NCBI GenBank assembly: GCA_018241865.1
Contig: JAFECY010000106.1
Location: 1-11,481, forward strand
Direction: 5' to 3'
Origin: Pseudomonadota bacterium
GTDB lineage: Bacteria > Pseudomonadota > Gammaproteobacteria > Burkholderiales > Burkholderiaceae_D
Length of the DNA stretch: 11,481 nucleotides
Shown: in pieces, positions 5,375-11,481 of the stretch
How positions within the stretch are numbered: the first letter of the stretch is position 1
Layout: every line of letters starts with the position of its first letter
The notes under the pieces: model-generated
Told to the model about the DNA's origin: nothing
What the model saw: the letters and a program-made list of their open reading frames with translations, nothing else
The model's database searches: none
Made by a program: the position numbers and the translations under genes

Positions 5375-7209
5375 TGGACGACATGCTCAAAGAATTCGTC
5401 GTCGAGGCGCTTGATCTGGCGACGAACGTGGAAGAGCACCTGCTCAAGCTAGAGCGGCATCCAGATGACATGGACACAATCAACGCACTGTTCCGTTCCT
5501 TTCACACCATCAAAGGCGGCGCCGGCTTCATGAATTTGAAGGCTATGGTGTCGGCCTGCCACCTCACCGAAAATTTGTTCGACGGCTTGCGTACCGGCGC
5601 GGTCGCGGTCACGCCACTGGCGATCGAAGCTGCGCTGCAAGCCAGCGGTTTCGTCAGCGACCAACTCAGCGCGCTATCCAACGGTGCCGACCCAAGCAGC
5701 CTGCCGATCATGCCGGCCTCGCTCGAAAACCTGCTGACTCAGGCCATCGAAGGCAAGGCAAGCGCGCCCGCTGCTGCGGCTGTCGCACCAACTGCAGCGC
5801 CCGCCGATGCTGCCCCGGCATCGACATCATCGAACGAAAGCGGCGAGCCAGACTGGGTCGCGCTATATCACGCCGTCATCCCCGCGCACATGGTGCCGCA
5901 GCAACCGGTCGCAGCGATAGCATCGGCCACGCCGGCCGCTCCCGCCGCCGCTCCCGCCGCCGCTGCAGCGACCGATGCAGCCAAACCAGCCGGCGGCGAA
6001 ACCAAGGCCAGCACCGGCCCGGCCAAGGAAGAAAGCATCCGCATCGACGCCGTCAAGCTCGATGCCCTACTGGAAGTCGCCGGCGAATCGGTGCAAGCCG
6101 CCAATCAGGCCAGCGTGCTGCTGGAAAAACTAATGCAGTTCAAGTTCGACGGCGCAGCCGCCAGTCTGATGGCGACGCTGGCCGAAACCTTGACCCGCGC
6201 CTCGCGCTATTCGACCGAACTGCAACGCGCCACACTCTCGACTCGCATGCAGCCAGTCGGTCGGCTGTTCCAAAAATTCCCGCGCTTGGTGCGCGAGTTG
6301 GCACGCGATCTCGGCAAGGAAGTCGAGCTGACCATCGAAGGCGCAGAAACCGAAGTCGATCGCGTGGTGGTCGATAGTTTGTACGATCCGCTGGTGCACA
6401 TGCTGCGCAATTCGCTCGATCACGGCATTGAAGACGCCGCCGCCCGCAGCGCCGCCGGCAAAGCGTCCAAAGCCACGATCTCGCTCAAAGCCTGGCAGGA
6501 AGCCAATAGCGTCATGATCCAGATCATCGACGATGGCAAAGGCATGGACCCGCAAGTCATCCGCAACAAAGCTTTATCCAAGGGACTCATCAACGAATCT
6601 GCCGCGCAAACGACGGAAGAAGCGTTGCAACTCATTTTCCTGCCCGGATTTTCGACCAAGGAAGTCGCTTCCAGCGTATCCGGTCGCGGCGTCGGCATGG
6701 ATGTCGTCAAAACCGCCGTCGAAAAACATCGCGGCGCCATCACCATCGACTCCACGTTCGGCCAAGGCACCTGTTTCTCGATCCGCCTACCGATCGAACT
6801 CTCGATCGTGCCGACCATGCTGGTACGTACCGCCGGCGCGGCACTGGCGATGCCGATGGGCGTGGTGCAGCGCGTAGTGCAGTTACCGGACGAATTCGAT
6901 GCCGTCGGCGGTGCGCCGGTGCTGCGCGACCAAGGCCGGCCGCTACCCGTGCGCTCACTCGGCAATATTCTCGGTTACGCGCCAGAAACCGAACGCGTCG
7001 GCATCGTGATCGCCGCACCGCAACCTTACGTACTCGCGGTGGAAAAAGTCGATGGCACGGCCGAAATGGTCATCAAACCGCTGACCGCGATGAGCGTGAT
7101 CGGCATCACCGGCACCGCACGTTCGGCCGAAGGTGAACTGGTGCTGGTGCTAGACCTGTCTTTCCTGCTTGATGGCTGTCGCGCGGCGACGCAGAAGCTG
7201 GCTGCTTAA
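5374..7209 (+). CDS. cheA: chemotaxis histidine kinase CheA, P2-less
   Basis: This 611-residue histidine kinase should phosphorylate CheY-type response regulators. Domains in order: P1/HPt with phospho-accepting H44 in FHTIKGGAGF and the supporting ACHLTEN (61-67). Then comes an Ala/Pro-rich linker (about 128-219) holding a short island EPDWVALYHAV (158-168). P3 dimerisation helices follow (about 221-285), then P4 ATPase with N-box HMLRNSLDHGIE (342-353), G1 DDGKGMD (386-392), F-box PGFST (424-428) and G2 SGRGVGMDVVK (436-446), and last the CheW-like P5 (about 472-600). All catalytic motifs are intact, so it is probably active. The folded P2 domain that docks CheY/CheB in E. coli (654 residues) is not seen. 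The ATG overlaps the cheZ stop by one base. No cheW or receptor gene adjoins; a second chemotaxis cluster elsewhere is likely. Confidence 0.96.
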   Translation: MDDMLKEFVVEALDLATNVEEHLLKLERHPDDMDTINALFRSFHTIKGGAGFMNLKAMVSACHLTENLFDGLRTGAVAVTPLAIEAALQASGFVSDQLSALSNGADPSSLPIMPASLENLLTQAIEGKASAPAAAAVAPTAAPADAAPASTSSNESGEPDWVALYHAVIPAHMVPQQPVAAIASATPAAPAAAPAAAAATDAAKPAGGETKASTGPAKEESIRIDAVKLDALLEVAGESVQAANQASVLLEKLMQFKFDGAAASLMATLAETLTRASRYSTELQRATLSTRMQPVGRLFQKFPRLVRELARDLGKEVELTIEGAETEVDRVVVDSLYDPLVHMLRNSLDHGIEDAAARSAAGKASKATISLKAWQEANSVMIQIIDDGKGMDPQVIRNKALSKGLINESAAQTTEEALQLIFLPGFSTKEVASSVSGRGVGMDVVKTAVEKHRGAITIDSTFGQGTCFSIRLPIELSIVPTMLVRTAGAALAMPMGVVQRVVQLPDEFDAVGGAPVLRDQGRPLPVRSLGNILGYAPETERVGIVIAAPQPYVLAVEKVDGTAEMVIKPLTAMSVIGITGTARSAEGELVLVLDLSFLLDGCRAATQKLAA

Positions 7210-7214
7210 GACGC

Positions 7215-7237
7215 AAACGACATCGCTATGGCGTTTT
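7215..7237 (+). terminator. candidate intrinsic terminator after cheA
   Basis: Six bases after the cheA stop, AAACG-a-CAT pairs with ATG-g-CGTTT around a CGCT loop (8 bp with one internal mismatch), ending in TTTT. The structure is modest, and the T-tract is partly inside the stem, so efficiency is uncertain. It would separate cheZ-cheA from the phnA-type gene. Confidence 0.4.
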
Positions 7238-7289
7238 CCCGTGGGCATGCAGTAAACTTTTATTTTTTTAGCCTGCACCGAGAATTGCC

Positions 7290-7634
7290 ATGCGCTCCCT
7301 ACCCGCTTGCCCCCAATGCCATTCTGCTTTTACTTATGAAGATGGCGGCATGTACATCTGCCCTGAATGCGCCCACGAATGGCCACAGCAAGCGACCGCT
7401 GAAACGACGGAAGACAGCAAAAAAATCTACCGCGACTCAGCAGGCAATGTTCTGCAAGACGGCGACACCGTCACAGTCATCAAAGACTTGAAGCTGAAAG
7501 GTTCCGGCGGCGTGGTCAAGATGGGAACCAAAGTAAAGAATATCCGCTTGGTGGATAGCGACCATGATATCGATTGCAAGATCGATGGTTTCGGCGCAAT
7601 GAGTTTGAAATCGGAATTCGTTAAAAAGATATGA
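7290..7634 (+). CDS. yjdM: PhnA/YjdM-family zinc-ribbon protein
   Basis: This 114-residue protein matches the PhnA (YjdM) family over its full length; the E. coli protein is 111 residues. It has an N-terminal zinc ribbon with ligands C7-x2-C10 (CPQC) and C24-x2-C27 (CPEC), a variable acidic hinge (about 33-45), and a C-terminal small beta-barrel with the characteristic runs [25 protein letters not shown] and [10 protein letters not shown] and the LKSEFVKKI end. Despite the historical name, alkylphosphonate uptake is not established as its role, and no phn genes are nearby. The biochemical function is unknown. It is monocistronic, convergent with the 124-residue gene on the other strand, and separated from cheA by 80 nt with a candidate terminator. 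The ribosome-binding site is weak (GAGAA). Confidence 0.93.
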   Translation: MRSLPACPQCHSAFTYEDGGMYICPECAHEWPQQATAETTEDSKKIYRDSAGNVLQDGDTVTVIKDLKLKGSGGVVKMGTKVKNIRLVDSDHDIDCKIDGFGAMSLKSEFVKKI

Positions 7635-7653
7635 TCGCTTGCCGGTGCACGAC

Positions 7654-8028
7654 TCAATTGCAGTACAGCGAATAGATCGGATCATCTCTCAACTGTAATT
7701 TGCGACCGGCAATATCCAGCGTCGCCTGCGCCGCGCGCCAACACCGCAGCCCCTCCTCGAAACCGCCCAGCGGCGTGGCCAGAAAAGCCAAATGCAGCGA
7801 CACGTCCTCGACCAAGATGAAATGCATGTCGAGACTGTCGAGCGCGCCCAGCATTTCATGCGCCACCGAGGATGTCTCATCTTCCCAGTCGTCGTAATCC
7901 GCCTGCCCGGAATGGTAGCGATGGCTAGCCCAGTCCCATACATCCTGCGTCGTGATTGCGCCGGACTGCCATTCTCTGAGCTTGGCAATGATCTCGCCGC
8001 GCGTGATGTATTTGTCGGGATCTCTCAT
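7654..8028 (-). CDS. hypothetical acidic protein, last gene of the cysB-FAH-VOC run
   Basis: I do not recognise this 124-residue protein. It has no signal peptide or membrane segment. It is acidic and probably mostly helical, with a tryptophan/aspartate-rich middle (DVWDWASHRY at 29-38, DYDDWEDE at 44-51) followed by a helix (HEMLGALDSLDMHFILVEDV, 57-76) and FLATPLGGFEEGL (82-94). This pattern resembles small standalone conserved hypotheticals and some colicin-type immunity proteins, but that is impression only. Its ATG overlaps the stop of the VOC gene as ATGA (8028-8025), so translation is probably coupled. This is good evidence that the frame is a real gene and a functional companion of its upstream neighbours. 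It converges with the zinc-ribbon gene, leaving 19 nt between the stops, and no T-tailed hairpin is visible there. Confidence 0.8.
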   Translation of the reverse strand: MRDPDKYITRGEIIAKLREWQSGAITTQDVWDWASHRYHSGQADYDDWEDETSSVAHEMLGALDSLDMHFILVEDVSLHLAFLATPLGGFEEGLRCWRAAQATLDIAGRKLQLRDDPIYSLYCN

Positions 8029-8564
8029 GGCGTGATTTTCAGCTTATGCGATTTTTCCAAGGTCCATGCATCCAATCTGGCGCGCGCACTTTTTTGTTCC
8101 GCCGCCATTTGTTCTGGTGTAGCCAATTGACAGCATAGTTCCAGTCGGATGCCGTTCGGGTCGAAGCAATAAATCGACTTGAACACGCGATGATCGATGA
8201 CACCCAGCACGTCGATGCCATGCGCCTGCAACCGCGCCTTCATCGCTTCCAGTTGCGCCATCGTATCAATCCGCAACGCGATATGATTGACCCACTGCGG
8301 CGTGTTGGCTGAAGCGTCTGCCACGACGTTGTCACCGAGATCGAAAAAAGCGAGACAAGAACCATCCGTCATGCGAAAGAAAATGTGCACGTAGGGACAA
8401 TACTCGCCGGTCGATGGCACATGGTCGGCGCGGATGTAGTGGAACAAGGGCAGACCGAGAATATCTTCGTAGAAGTGCCGGGTCTCCTCGGCATCGCGGC
8501 AGCGGTAGGCAAAATGATGCAAGCCGTTGATCGGTACGGCAGCCGGTGTAGTGGACGTTGCCAT
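8025..8564 (-). CDS. VOC-superfamily (glyoxalase/dioxygenase-fold) protein
   Basis: This 179-residue protein has the two beta-alpha-beta-beta-beta modules of the vicinal oxygen chelate superfamily. Metal ligands visible by position are H17 (LHHFAYRCRD, module 1), H94 (VNHIALRI, module 2) and E142 (NGIRLELCC), the usual two-His one-Glu facial set, so an enzymatic role is likely. The DPNG turn (135-138) before the last strand is typical of glyoxalase and extradiol-type members. The substrate cannot be read from sequence. A very good ribosome-binding site (AGGAGG) precedes the ATG at 8564, and 27 nt separate it from the FAH-family gene upstream. The FAH+VOC pairing suggests breakdown of an aromatic or keto-acid compound. 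The C-terminal tail after residue 148 is charged and helical. Confidence 0.9.
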   Translation of the reverse strand: MATSTTPAAVPINGLHHFAYRCRDAEETRHFYEDILGLPLFHYIRADHVPSTGEYCPYVHIFFRMTDGSCLAFFDLGDNVVADASANTPQWVNHIALRIDTMAQLEAMKARLQAHGIDVLGVIDHRVFKSIYCFDPNGIRLELCCQLATPEQMAAEQKSARARLDAWTLEKSHKLKITP

Positions 8565-8591
8565 GTTTACCTCCTGCTCTTTCCTGCGCGC

Positions 8592-9578
8592 TTATTTTTT
8601 ATATTGTGCCACCTGCTGATGGATCGCGCCGAAGATCGACTTGCCATTCGCATCCAGCATTTCAATGCGGATGGTGTCGCCGAAATGCATGAATGGCGTT
8701 TTCGCTTCGCCGTCGGCAATCATTTCCAGCGCCCGTTTTTCGGCGATGCAAGCGTAGCCCTTGCTTTCATCCTTGTTGGACACCGCGCCCGAACCGACGA
8801 TGGTGCCGGCGCGCACATTGCGCGTCTTGCAAAGATGGGCGATCAATTGGCCGAAATTGAACACCATATCGACGCCGGCATTCGGCTTGCCGACCTGCAC
8901 GCCATTCCAGGTCACGCGCAGCGGCAGATGCAGTTTGCCTTCTTGCCAGTCCTGTCCCAATTCATCCGGCGTCACTGCCACCGGCGAAAAACTAGAGGCC
9001 GGTTTGGCTTGATAAAAACCGAAACCCTTGGCCAGTTCGGCTGGCACCAAGTTGCGCAGCGACACATCATTGACCAGCATGAGCAGGCGAACATGCGCCA
9101 ACGCCGCATCGGCTTGCACACCCATCGGCACATCATCGGTCATCACCGCGACCTCGCCCTCGAAATCGATGCCCCATTCTTCCGATGCCAGCAAAATATC
9201 GTCGGTCGGCCCGATGAAATCATCGGAGCCCCCTTGGTAGATCAGCGGATCGTTCTGAAAGGATGCCGGCATTTCGGCATGGCGCGAACGCCGCACCCGC
9301 TCGACGTGGCTGACATAGGTAGAGCCATCGACCCATTGATAAGCACGCGGCAAGGGAGCCATGCAACGCGCCGGATCGAAATCGAAAGAACGATGCGCCC
9401 GGCCATCATGCAAATCTTCATACAGCTTCTGCAATTGTGGCGCGATGAATGACCAGTCGTCCAACGCGCGCTGCAGCGTCGGCGCAATGCCATCGGCGAT
9501 CACCGCCTGTTTCAGATCGCGCGACACCACGGTCAGTTGACCGTCGCGGCTGCCGTCCTTGAGCGTTGCCAGTTTCAT
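8592..9578 (-). CDS. fumarylacetoacetate hydrolase (FAH) family protein
   Basis: This 328-residue member of the FAH superfamily comprises metal-dependent C-C hydrolases, decarboxylases and isomerases that act on acylpyruvate-like compounds. The metal site is recognisable: E140 and E142 in GIDFEGEVAVM and D171 in LVNDVSLRN. Other family blocks are QAKPASSFSP (190-199), GTIVGSGAVSN (258-268) and GDTIRIEM (300-307). An N-terminal domain of about 70 residues precedes the catalytic core, giving the two-domain length common in betaproteobacteria. Whether it is a true fumarylacetoacetase is unclear: no homogentisate dioxygenase or maleylacetoacetate isomerase is nearby. The ATG at 9578 lies 12 nt after the cysB-like stop, with GAGGG in the gap. 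It is followed by the VOC gene, so a short catabolic segment co-transcribed with the regulator is inferred. Confidence 0.93.
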   Translation of the reverse strand: MKLATLKDGSRDGQLTVVSRDLKQAVIADGIAPTLQRALDDWSFIAPQLQKLYEDLHDGRAHRSFDFDPARCMAPLPRAYQWVDGSTYVSHVERVRRSRHAEMPASFQNDPLIYQGGSDDFIGPTDDILLASEEWGIDFEGEVAVMTDDVPMGVQADAALAHVRLLMLVNDVSLRNLVPAELAKGFGFYQAKPASSFSPVAVTPDELGQDWQEGKLHLPLRVTWNGVQVGKPNAGVDMVFNFGQLIAHLCKTRNVRAGTIVGSGAVSNKDESKGYACIAEKRALEMIADGEAKTPFMHFGDTIRIEMLDANGKSIFGAIHQQVAQYKK

Positions 9579-9590
9579 GCCGCCCTCGCT

Positions 9591-10532
9591 TCAGAGTTCG
9601 TAGTTGTCTTTCGAGCCGGCAATCACCTGCTCGATCATTTTTCGATTCAAGCTCGGCGCCAGCAATTCGATGAAGGTGAAGACATAGCCGCGCAAATACG
9701 CACCCTGCTTGATCGCCACCCGCGAGACATTGGTGCCGAACAAATGCCCCGCCGGGATCGCCCGCAAATTGCGGTCGCGCTCGGCGTCGAAAGCCATACC
9801 GGCGATGATGCCGATGCCCATGTTCAGCTCGACATAGGTCTTGATGACATCGGCGTCGATCGCTTCCAGCAGCACGTCGGGCTTCAGCGAACGCAGGGCA
9901 AAGGCATGGTCGATCTTGTTGCGGCCGGCGAAGGCGCTGTCGTAGGTAATCAGCGGATACGCGGCGATGTCTTCTAGGCTGATGTCGGCGATTTGCAGCA
10001 AGGGATGGTCGAGCGGCGTCACCACCACGTGCTCCCATTGGTAGCACGGCAGCGTGACCAAGCCTTCTTGCGCGGCGATGGCCTCGGTGGCGATAGCGAT
10101 ATCGGCCTGATCTTTCGCCACCATCTCGGCGATTTGTCGGGGATTCCCTTGCAGCAGCGACAGCCGCACCTTGGGATATTTCTGGGCGAAGGCTTGCACC
10201 ACCTTCGGCAGCGAATAGCGCGCCTGGGTATGGGTGGTGGCAATCGTGAAGCTGCCACTATCTTGGGCGGCGAATTCCTTGCCGATCTGCTTCAGACCGT
10301 CGATTTCCTGCATGATGAGTTCGACCGCTTTCAACACCGCCCGCCCCGGCTCGGTCAGGCCGCGTATGCGTTTGCCGTGGCGCGAGAAGATATCCACGCC
10401 CAGTTCTTCTTCCAGCTCGATGATGGCCTTGGAAACGCCGGGCTGCGAGGTATGCAAGGCCTTGGCCGCCTCGGTGAGGTTGAAATTCTGCCGGACAGCT
10501 TCGCGGACGAAACGGAGTTGATGGAGGTTCAT
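9591..10532 (-). CDS. cysB: CysB-family LysR-type transcriptional regulator
   Basis: This 313-residue LysR-type regulator is closest to CysB/Cbl, which activates sulfur-assimilation genes with N-acetylserine as inducer. The winged HTH occupies about residues 1-60 (NLTEAAKALHTSQPGVSKAI). The effector domain carries the CysB hallmark TTHTQARY (99-106). Counting without gaps places T100, T102, Q103, T149 and W166 at the sulfate/inducer-binding positions known from the enterobacterial CysB structure, but position 202, a threonine there, is alanine here (SAFAGR). The ATG at 10532 has AGGG about 7 nt upstream. The gene diverges from a TauE/SafE permease and cysI, the expected company for CysB, and shares a 125-nt AT-rich control region with them. 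Downstream it runs into FAH and VOC genes, which is not typical. A Cbl or SsuR-like paralog is the alternative. Confidence 0.9.
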   Translation of the reverse strand: MNLHQLRFVREAVRQNFNLTEAAKALHTSQPGVSKAIIELEEELGVDIFSRHGKRIRGLTEPGRAVLKAVELIMQEIDGLKQIGKEFAAQDSGSFTIATTHTQARYSLPKVVQAFAQKYPKVRLSLLQGNPRQIAEMVAKDQADIAIATEAIAAQEGLVTLPCYQWEHVVVTPLDHPLLQIADISLEDIAAYPLITYDSAFAGRNKIDHAFALRSLKPDVLLEAIDADVIKTYVELNMGIGIIAGMAFDAERDRNLRAIPAGHLFGTNVSRVAIKQGAYLRGYVFTFIELLAPSLNRKMIEQVIAGSKDNYEL

Positions 10533-10657
10533 GGCATTCCCTAGTGCATGGATCTACGCGCCCTATATACCAAAAAAGCATATAAGCAAATAAATACTCT
10601 GTAGTTTGGAATATCAATTGAGTTTATTACGATTCATGCTTCCTTGCGCGAGGTAAT
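10533..10657. promoter_or_regulatory. divergent control region between cysB and the TSUP-cysI operon
   Basis: This 125-nt spacer is far more AT-rich than its surroundings, especially 10563-10630. Toward the permease, a weak promoter could be TTGGAA (10606-10611) and TACGAT (10628-10633) with a 16-bp spacer; GAGG (10650-10653) is the ribosome-binding site. Toward cysB, TATATA (10569-10564) is the best -10 candidate, without a good -35. The tract CATATAAGCAAATAAATA (10579-10596) is a plausible site for a LysR-type protein of the CysB class. Operator and promoters are inferred by eye. Confidence 0.5.
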
Positions 10658-11431
10658 ATGGATTTTTCTTATATAGTGTCCGGCTTTGCAGTCGGCATTC
10701 TGGTCGGCTTGACCGGCGTCGGCGGCGGTTCGCTGATGACGCCGCTGCTGACCCTGATGTTCGGCATCCACCCTTCGGTGGCGGTTGGCACCGATTTGGC
10801 ATTCGCCTCCATCACCAAAACTGCCGGCACCTTCGGCCACCGCTATCGCGGCACGATTCGTTGGCAAATTGTTAAACTTTTGTGCATCGGCGCCCTGCCT
10901 GCCGCCGTGTTGGCAACGTTATCCCTGAAATATTTCGGCGGCTTGAACCAAGAAATCGGTCAGATCATCCGTTATTCCATCGCGGGGTCGGTGATGCTGA
11001 CCGTGGTCGCCCTGATATTCCGCGGCAAAATGCGCAACTGGCTGGCTCGGAACCCGGAAAAACAATTGCAAGGAAGAAGCCTGACAATTGCTACAATTCT
11101 GGCTGGCGCTTTGTTGGGCACGCTGGTCACCATTTCCTCCATCGGAGCCGGCGCCATCGGTGCGACTCTGCTGGTGCTGCTGTATCCGCACCTGCCCCCG
11201 GCGGAAATCGCCGGCACGGACATCGCCTATGCCGTACCGCTGACCGCGATTGCCGCTTTCGGCCATTGGTGGCTCGGTTCAATCAATTGGGGATTGTTGC
11301 TGATGCTGTTGCTAGGCTCGGTGCCCGGCATCACCATCGGCTCGCTGGTGGCGCGCGCTGTGCCGGAAAAAATTCTGCGAGGATTGTTGGCCACCACGTT
11401 GACCGTCGTCGCCGTCAAGTTAGTTTACTAA
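10658..11431 (+). CDS. TauE/SafE (TSUP) family sulfite/organosulfur permease
   Basis: This is a 257-residue inner-membrane protein with about eight hydrophobic segments. It is built from two homologous halves whose matching motifs are easy to see: TGVGGGSLMTP / SIGAGAIGATL, then GTDLAFA (44-50) / GTDIAYA (186-192), then FGH (59-61) / FGH (201-203), each half ending in an I-x-W stretch. This internal duplication and the length are characteristic of the TauE/SafE/DUF81 transporters, which move sulfite, sulfoacetate or related anions, mostly outward. The gene lies 9 nt upstream of cysI and diverges from cysB. It is therefore probably part of the sulfate-reduction operon, where it could vent excess sulfite or take up a sulfur source; direction and substrate are inferred. 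GAGG lies 4 nt before the ATG. Confidence 0.92.
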   Translation: MDFSYIVSGFAVGILVGLTGVGGGSLMTPLLTLMFGIHPSVAVGTDLAFASITKTAGTFGHRYRGTIRWQIVKLLCIGALPAAVLATLSLKYFGGLNQEIGQIIRYSIAGSVMLTVVALIFRGKMRNWLARNPEKQLQGRSLTIATILAGALLGTLVTISSIGAGAIGATLLVLLYPHLPPAEIAGTDIAYAVPLTAIAAFGHWWLGSINWGLLLMLLLGSVPGITIGSLVARAVPEKILRGLLATTLTVVAVKLVY

Positions 11432-11440
11432 GGACTGAAG

Positions 11441-11481
11441 ATGTATCGTTACGATCAATATGACCATCTGATTATCAAGGA
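11441..11481 (+). CDS. cysI: sulfite/nitrite reductase hemoprotein start (CysI type), partial
   Basis: Only 13 full codons are present before the window ends. They read MYRYDQYDHLIIK, which matches the opening of the betaproteobacterial CysI-type siroheme sulfite reductase (typically MYRYDEYD...). It would reduce sulfite to sulfide in cysteine biosynthesis. AAGGA (11430-11434) lies 6 nt before the ATG and overlaps the permease stop, so the two genes form one operon. The call rests on a short N-terminus plus the CysB/TSUP context. Confidence 0.72.
   Translation, partial: MYRYDQYDHLIIK

Noticed and set aside
5761..5990. GCC/GCN-rich stretch as a DNA repeat or microsatellite
   Set aside because: It is the codon pattern of the Ala/Pro linker in CheA, with imperfect units and no fixed period.
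8385..9452. A 355-codon open frame on the plus strand
   Set aside because: It lies antisense to the well-supported FAH-family gene and the VOC gene start. Its translation is rich in His/Arg/Gln with no domain, as expected for a shadow frame in GC-rich DNA.
1..11481. CRISPR arrays, tRNA or rRNA genes, insertion sequences, prophage genes
   Set aside because: No regularly spaced repeats, cloverleaf or rRNA motifs, transposase-like proteins or phage genes were seen on either strand; the window looks like ordinary chromosomal operons.

Overview
The window reads as chromosomal DNA of a GC-rich betaproteobacterium, most likely an Oxalobacteraceae/Burkholderiales member (Herminiimonas, Janthinobacterium or Herbaspirillum type). 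This is inferred from the CysB protein, the arrangement of the sulfite reductase start behind a TauE/SafE permease, and general protein style. No search was run. The window carries twelve genes (two of them cut by the window ends) and no rRNA, tRNA, CRISPR array or recognisable insertion sequence.

Region 1 (1-4420, minus strand) is a vitamin B12 uptake operon. A sigma70-type promoter (4390-4419) starts a long leader that contains a clear AdoCbl-type cobalamin riboswitch (about 4178-4377). It is followed by a TonB-dependent receptor (BtuB type, 1963-4020), a FecCD permease (BtuC type, 909-1901) and an ABC ATPase (BtuD type, 154-912). The last two overlap by ATGA. No BtuF binding protein is in the window. 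The next codirectional gene, cut by the window edge, is a ParA/MinD-type ATPase. Together the products would carry cobalamin or a corrinoid from the outer membrane to the cytoplasm, with expression switched off by the vitamin through the riboswitch.

Region 2 (4420-7237, plus strand) is a compact two-gene chemotaxis module, cheZ-cheA, joined by a TAATG stop/start overlap. CheZ has its catalytic D/Q pair and the C-terminal CheY-binding tail, and it also has a look-alike peptide at its N-terminus. CheA has P1, P3, P4 and P5 but no visible P2 domain; an Ala/Pro linker with one short conserved-looking island stands in its place. No cheY, cheW, cheR/B or receptor gene accompanies the pair. An exact 11-bp direct repeat lies between the diverging btuB and cheZ promoters.

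Region 3 (7290-7634, plus) is a stand-alone phnA/yjdM-type zinc-ribbon gene.

Region 4 (7654-10532, minus) is a tightly packed run: cysB-like regulator, fumarylacetoacetate hydrolase family protein, glyoxalase/VOC-fold protein and an unrecognised acidic 124-residue protein. The spacings are 12 nt, 27 nt and an ATGA overlap.

Region 5 (10533-11481) has an AT-rich divergent control region, then a TauE/SafE (TSUP) permease on the plus strand, and 9 nt later the start of cysI (sulfite/nitrite reductase hemoprotein), cut by the window end. CysB, a probable sulfite/sulfonate-type exporter and sulfite reductase belong together functionally as sulfur assimilation. The FAH/VOC genes riding behind cysB are the unexpected part.

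I did not find a wholly new system. The most unusual items are the orphan cheZ-cheA pair with a possible second CheY-docking peptide, the CysB pocket substitution, and the cysB-FAH-VOC-unknown operon.
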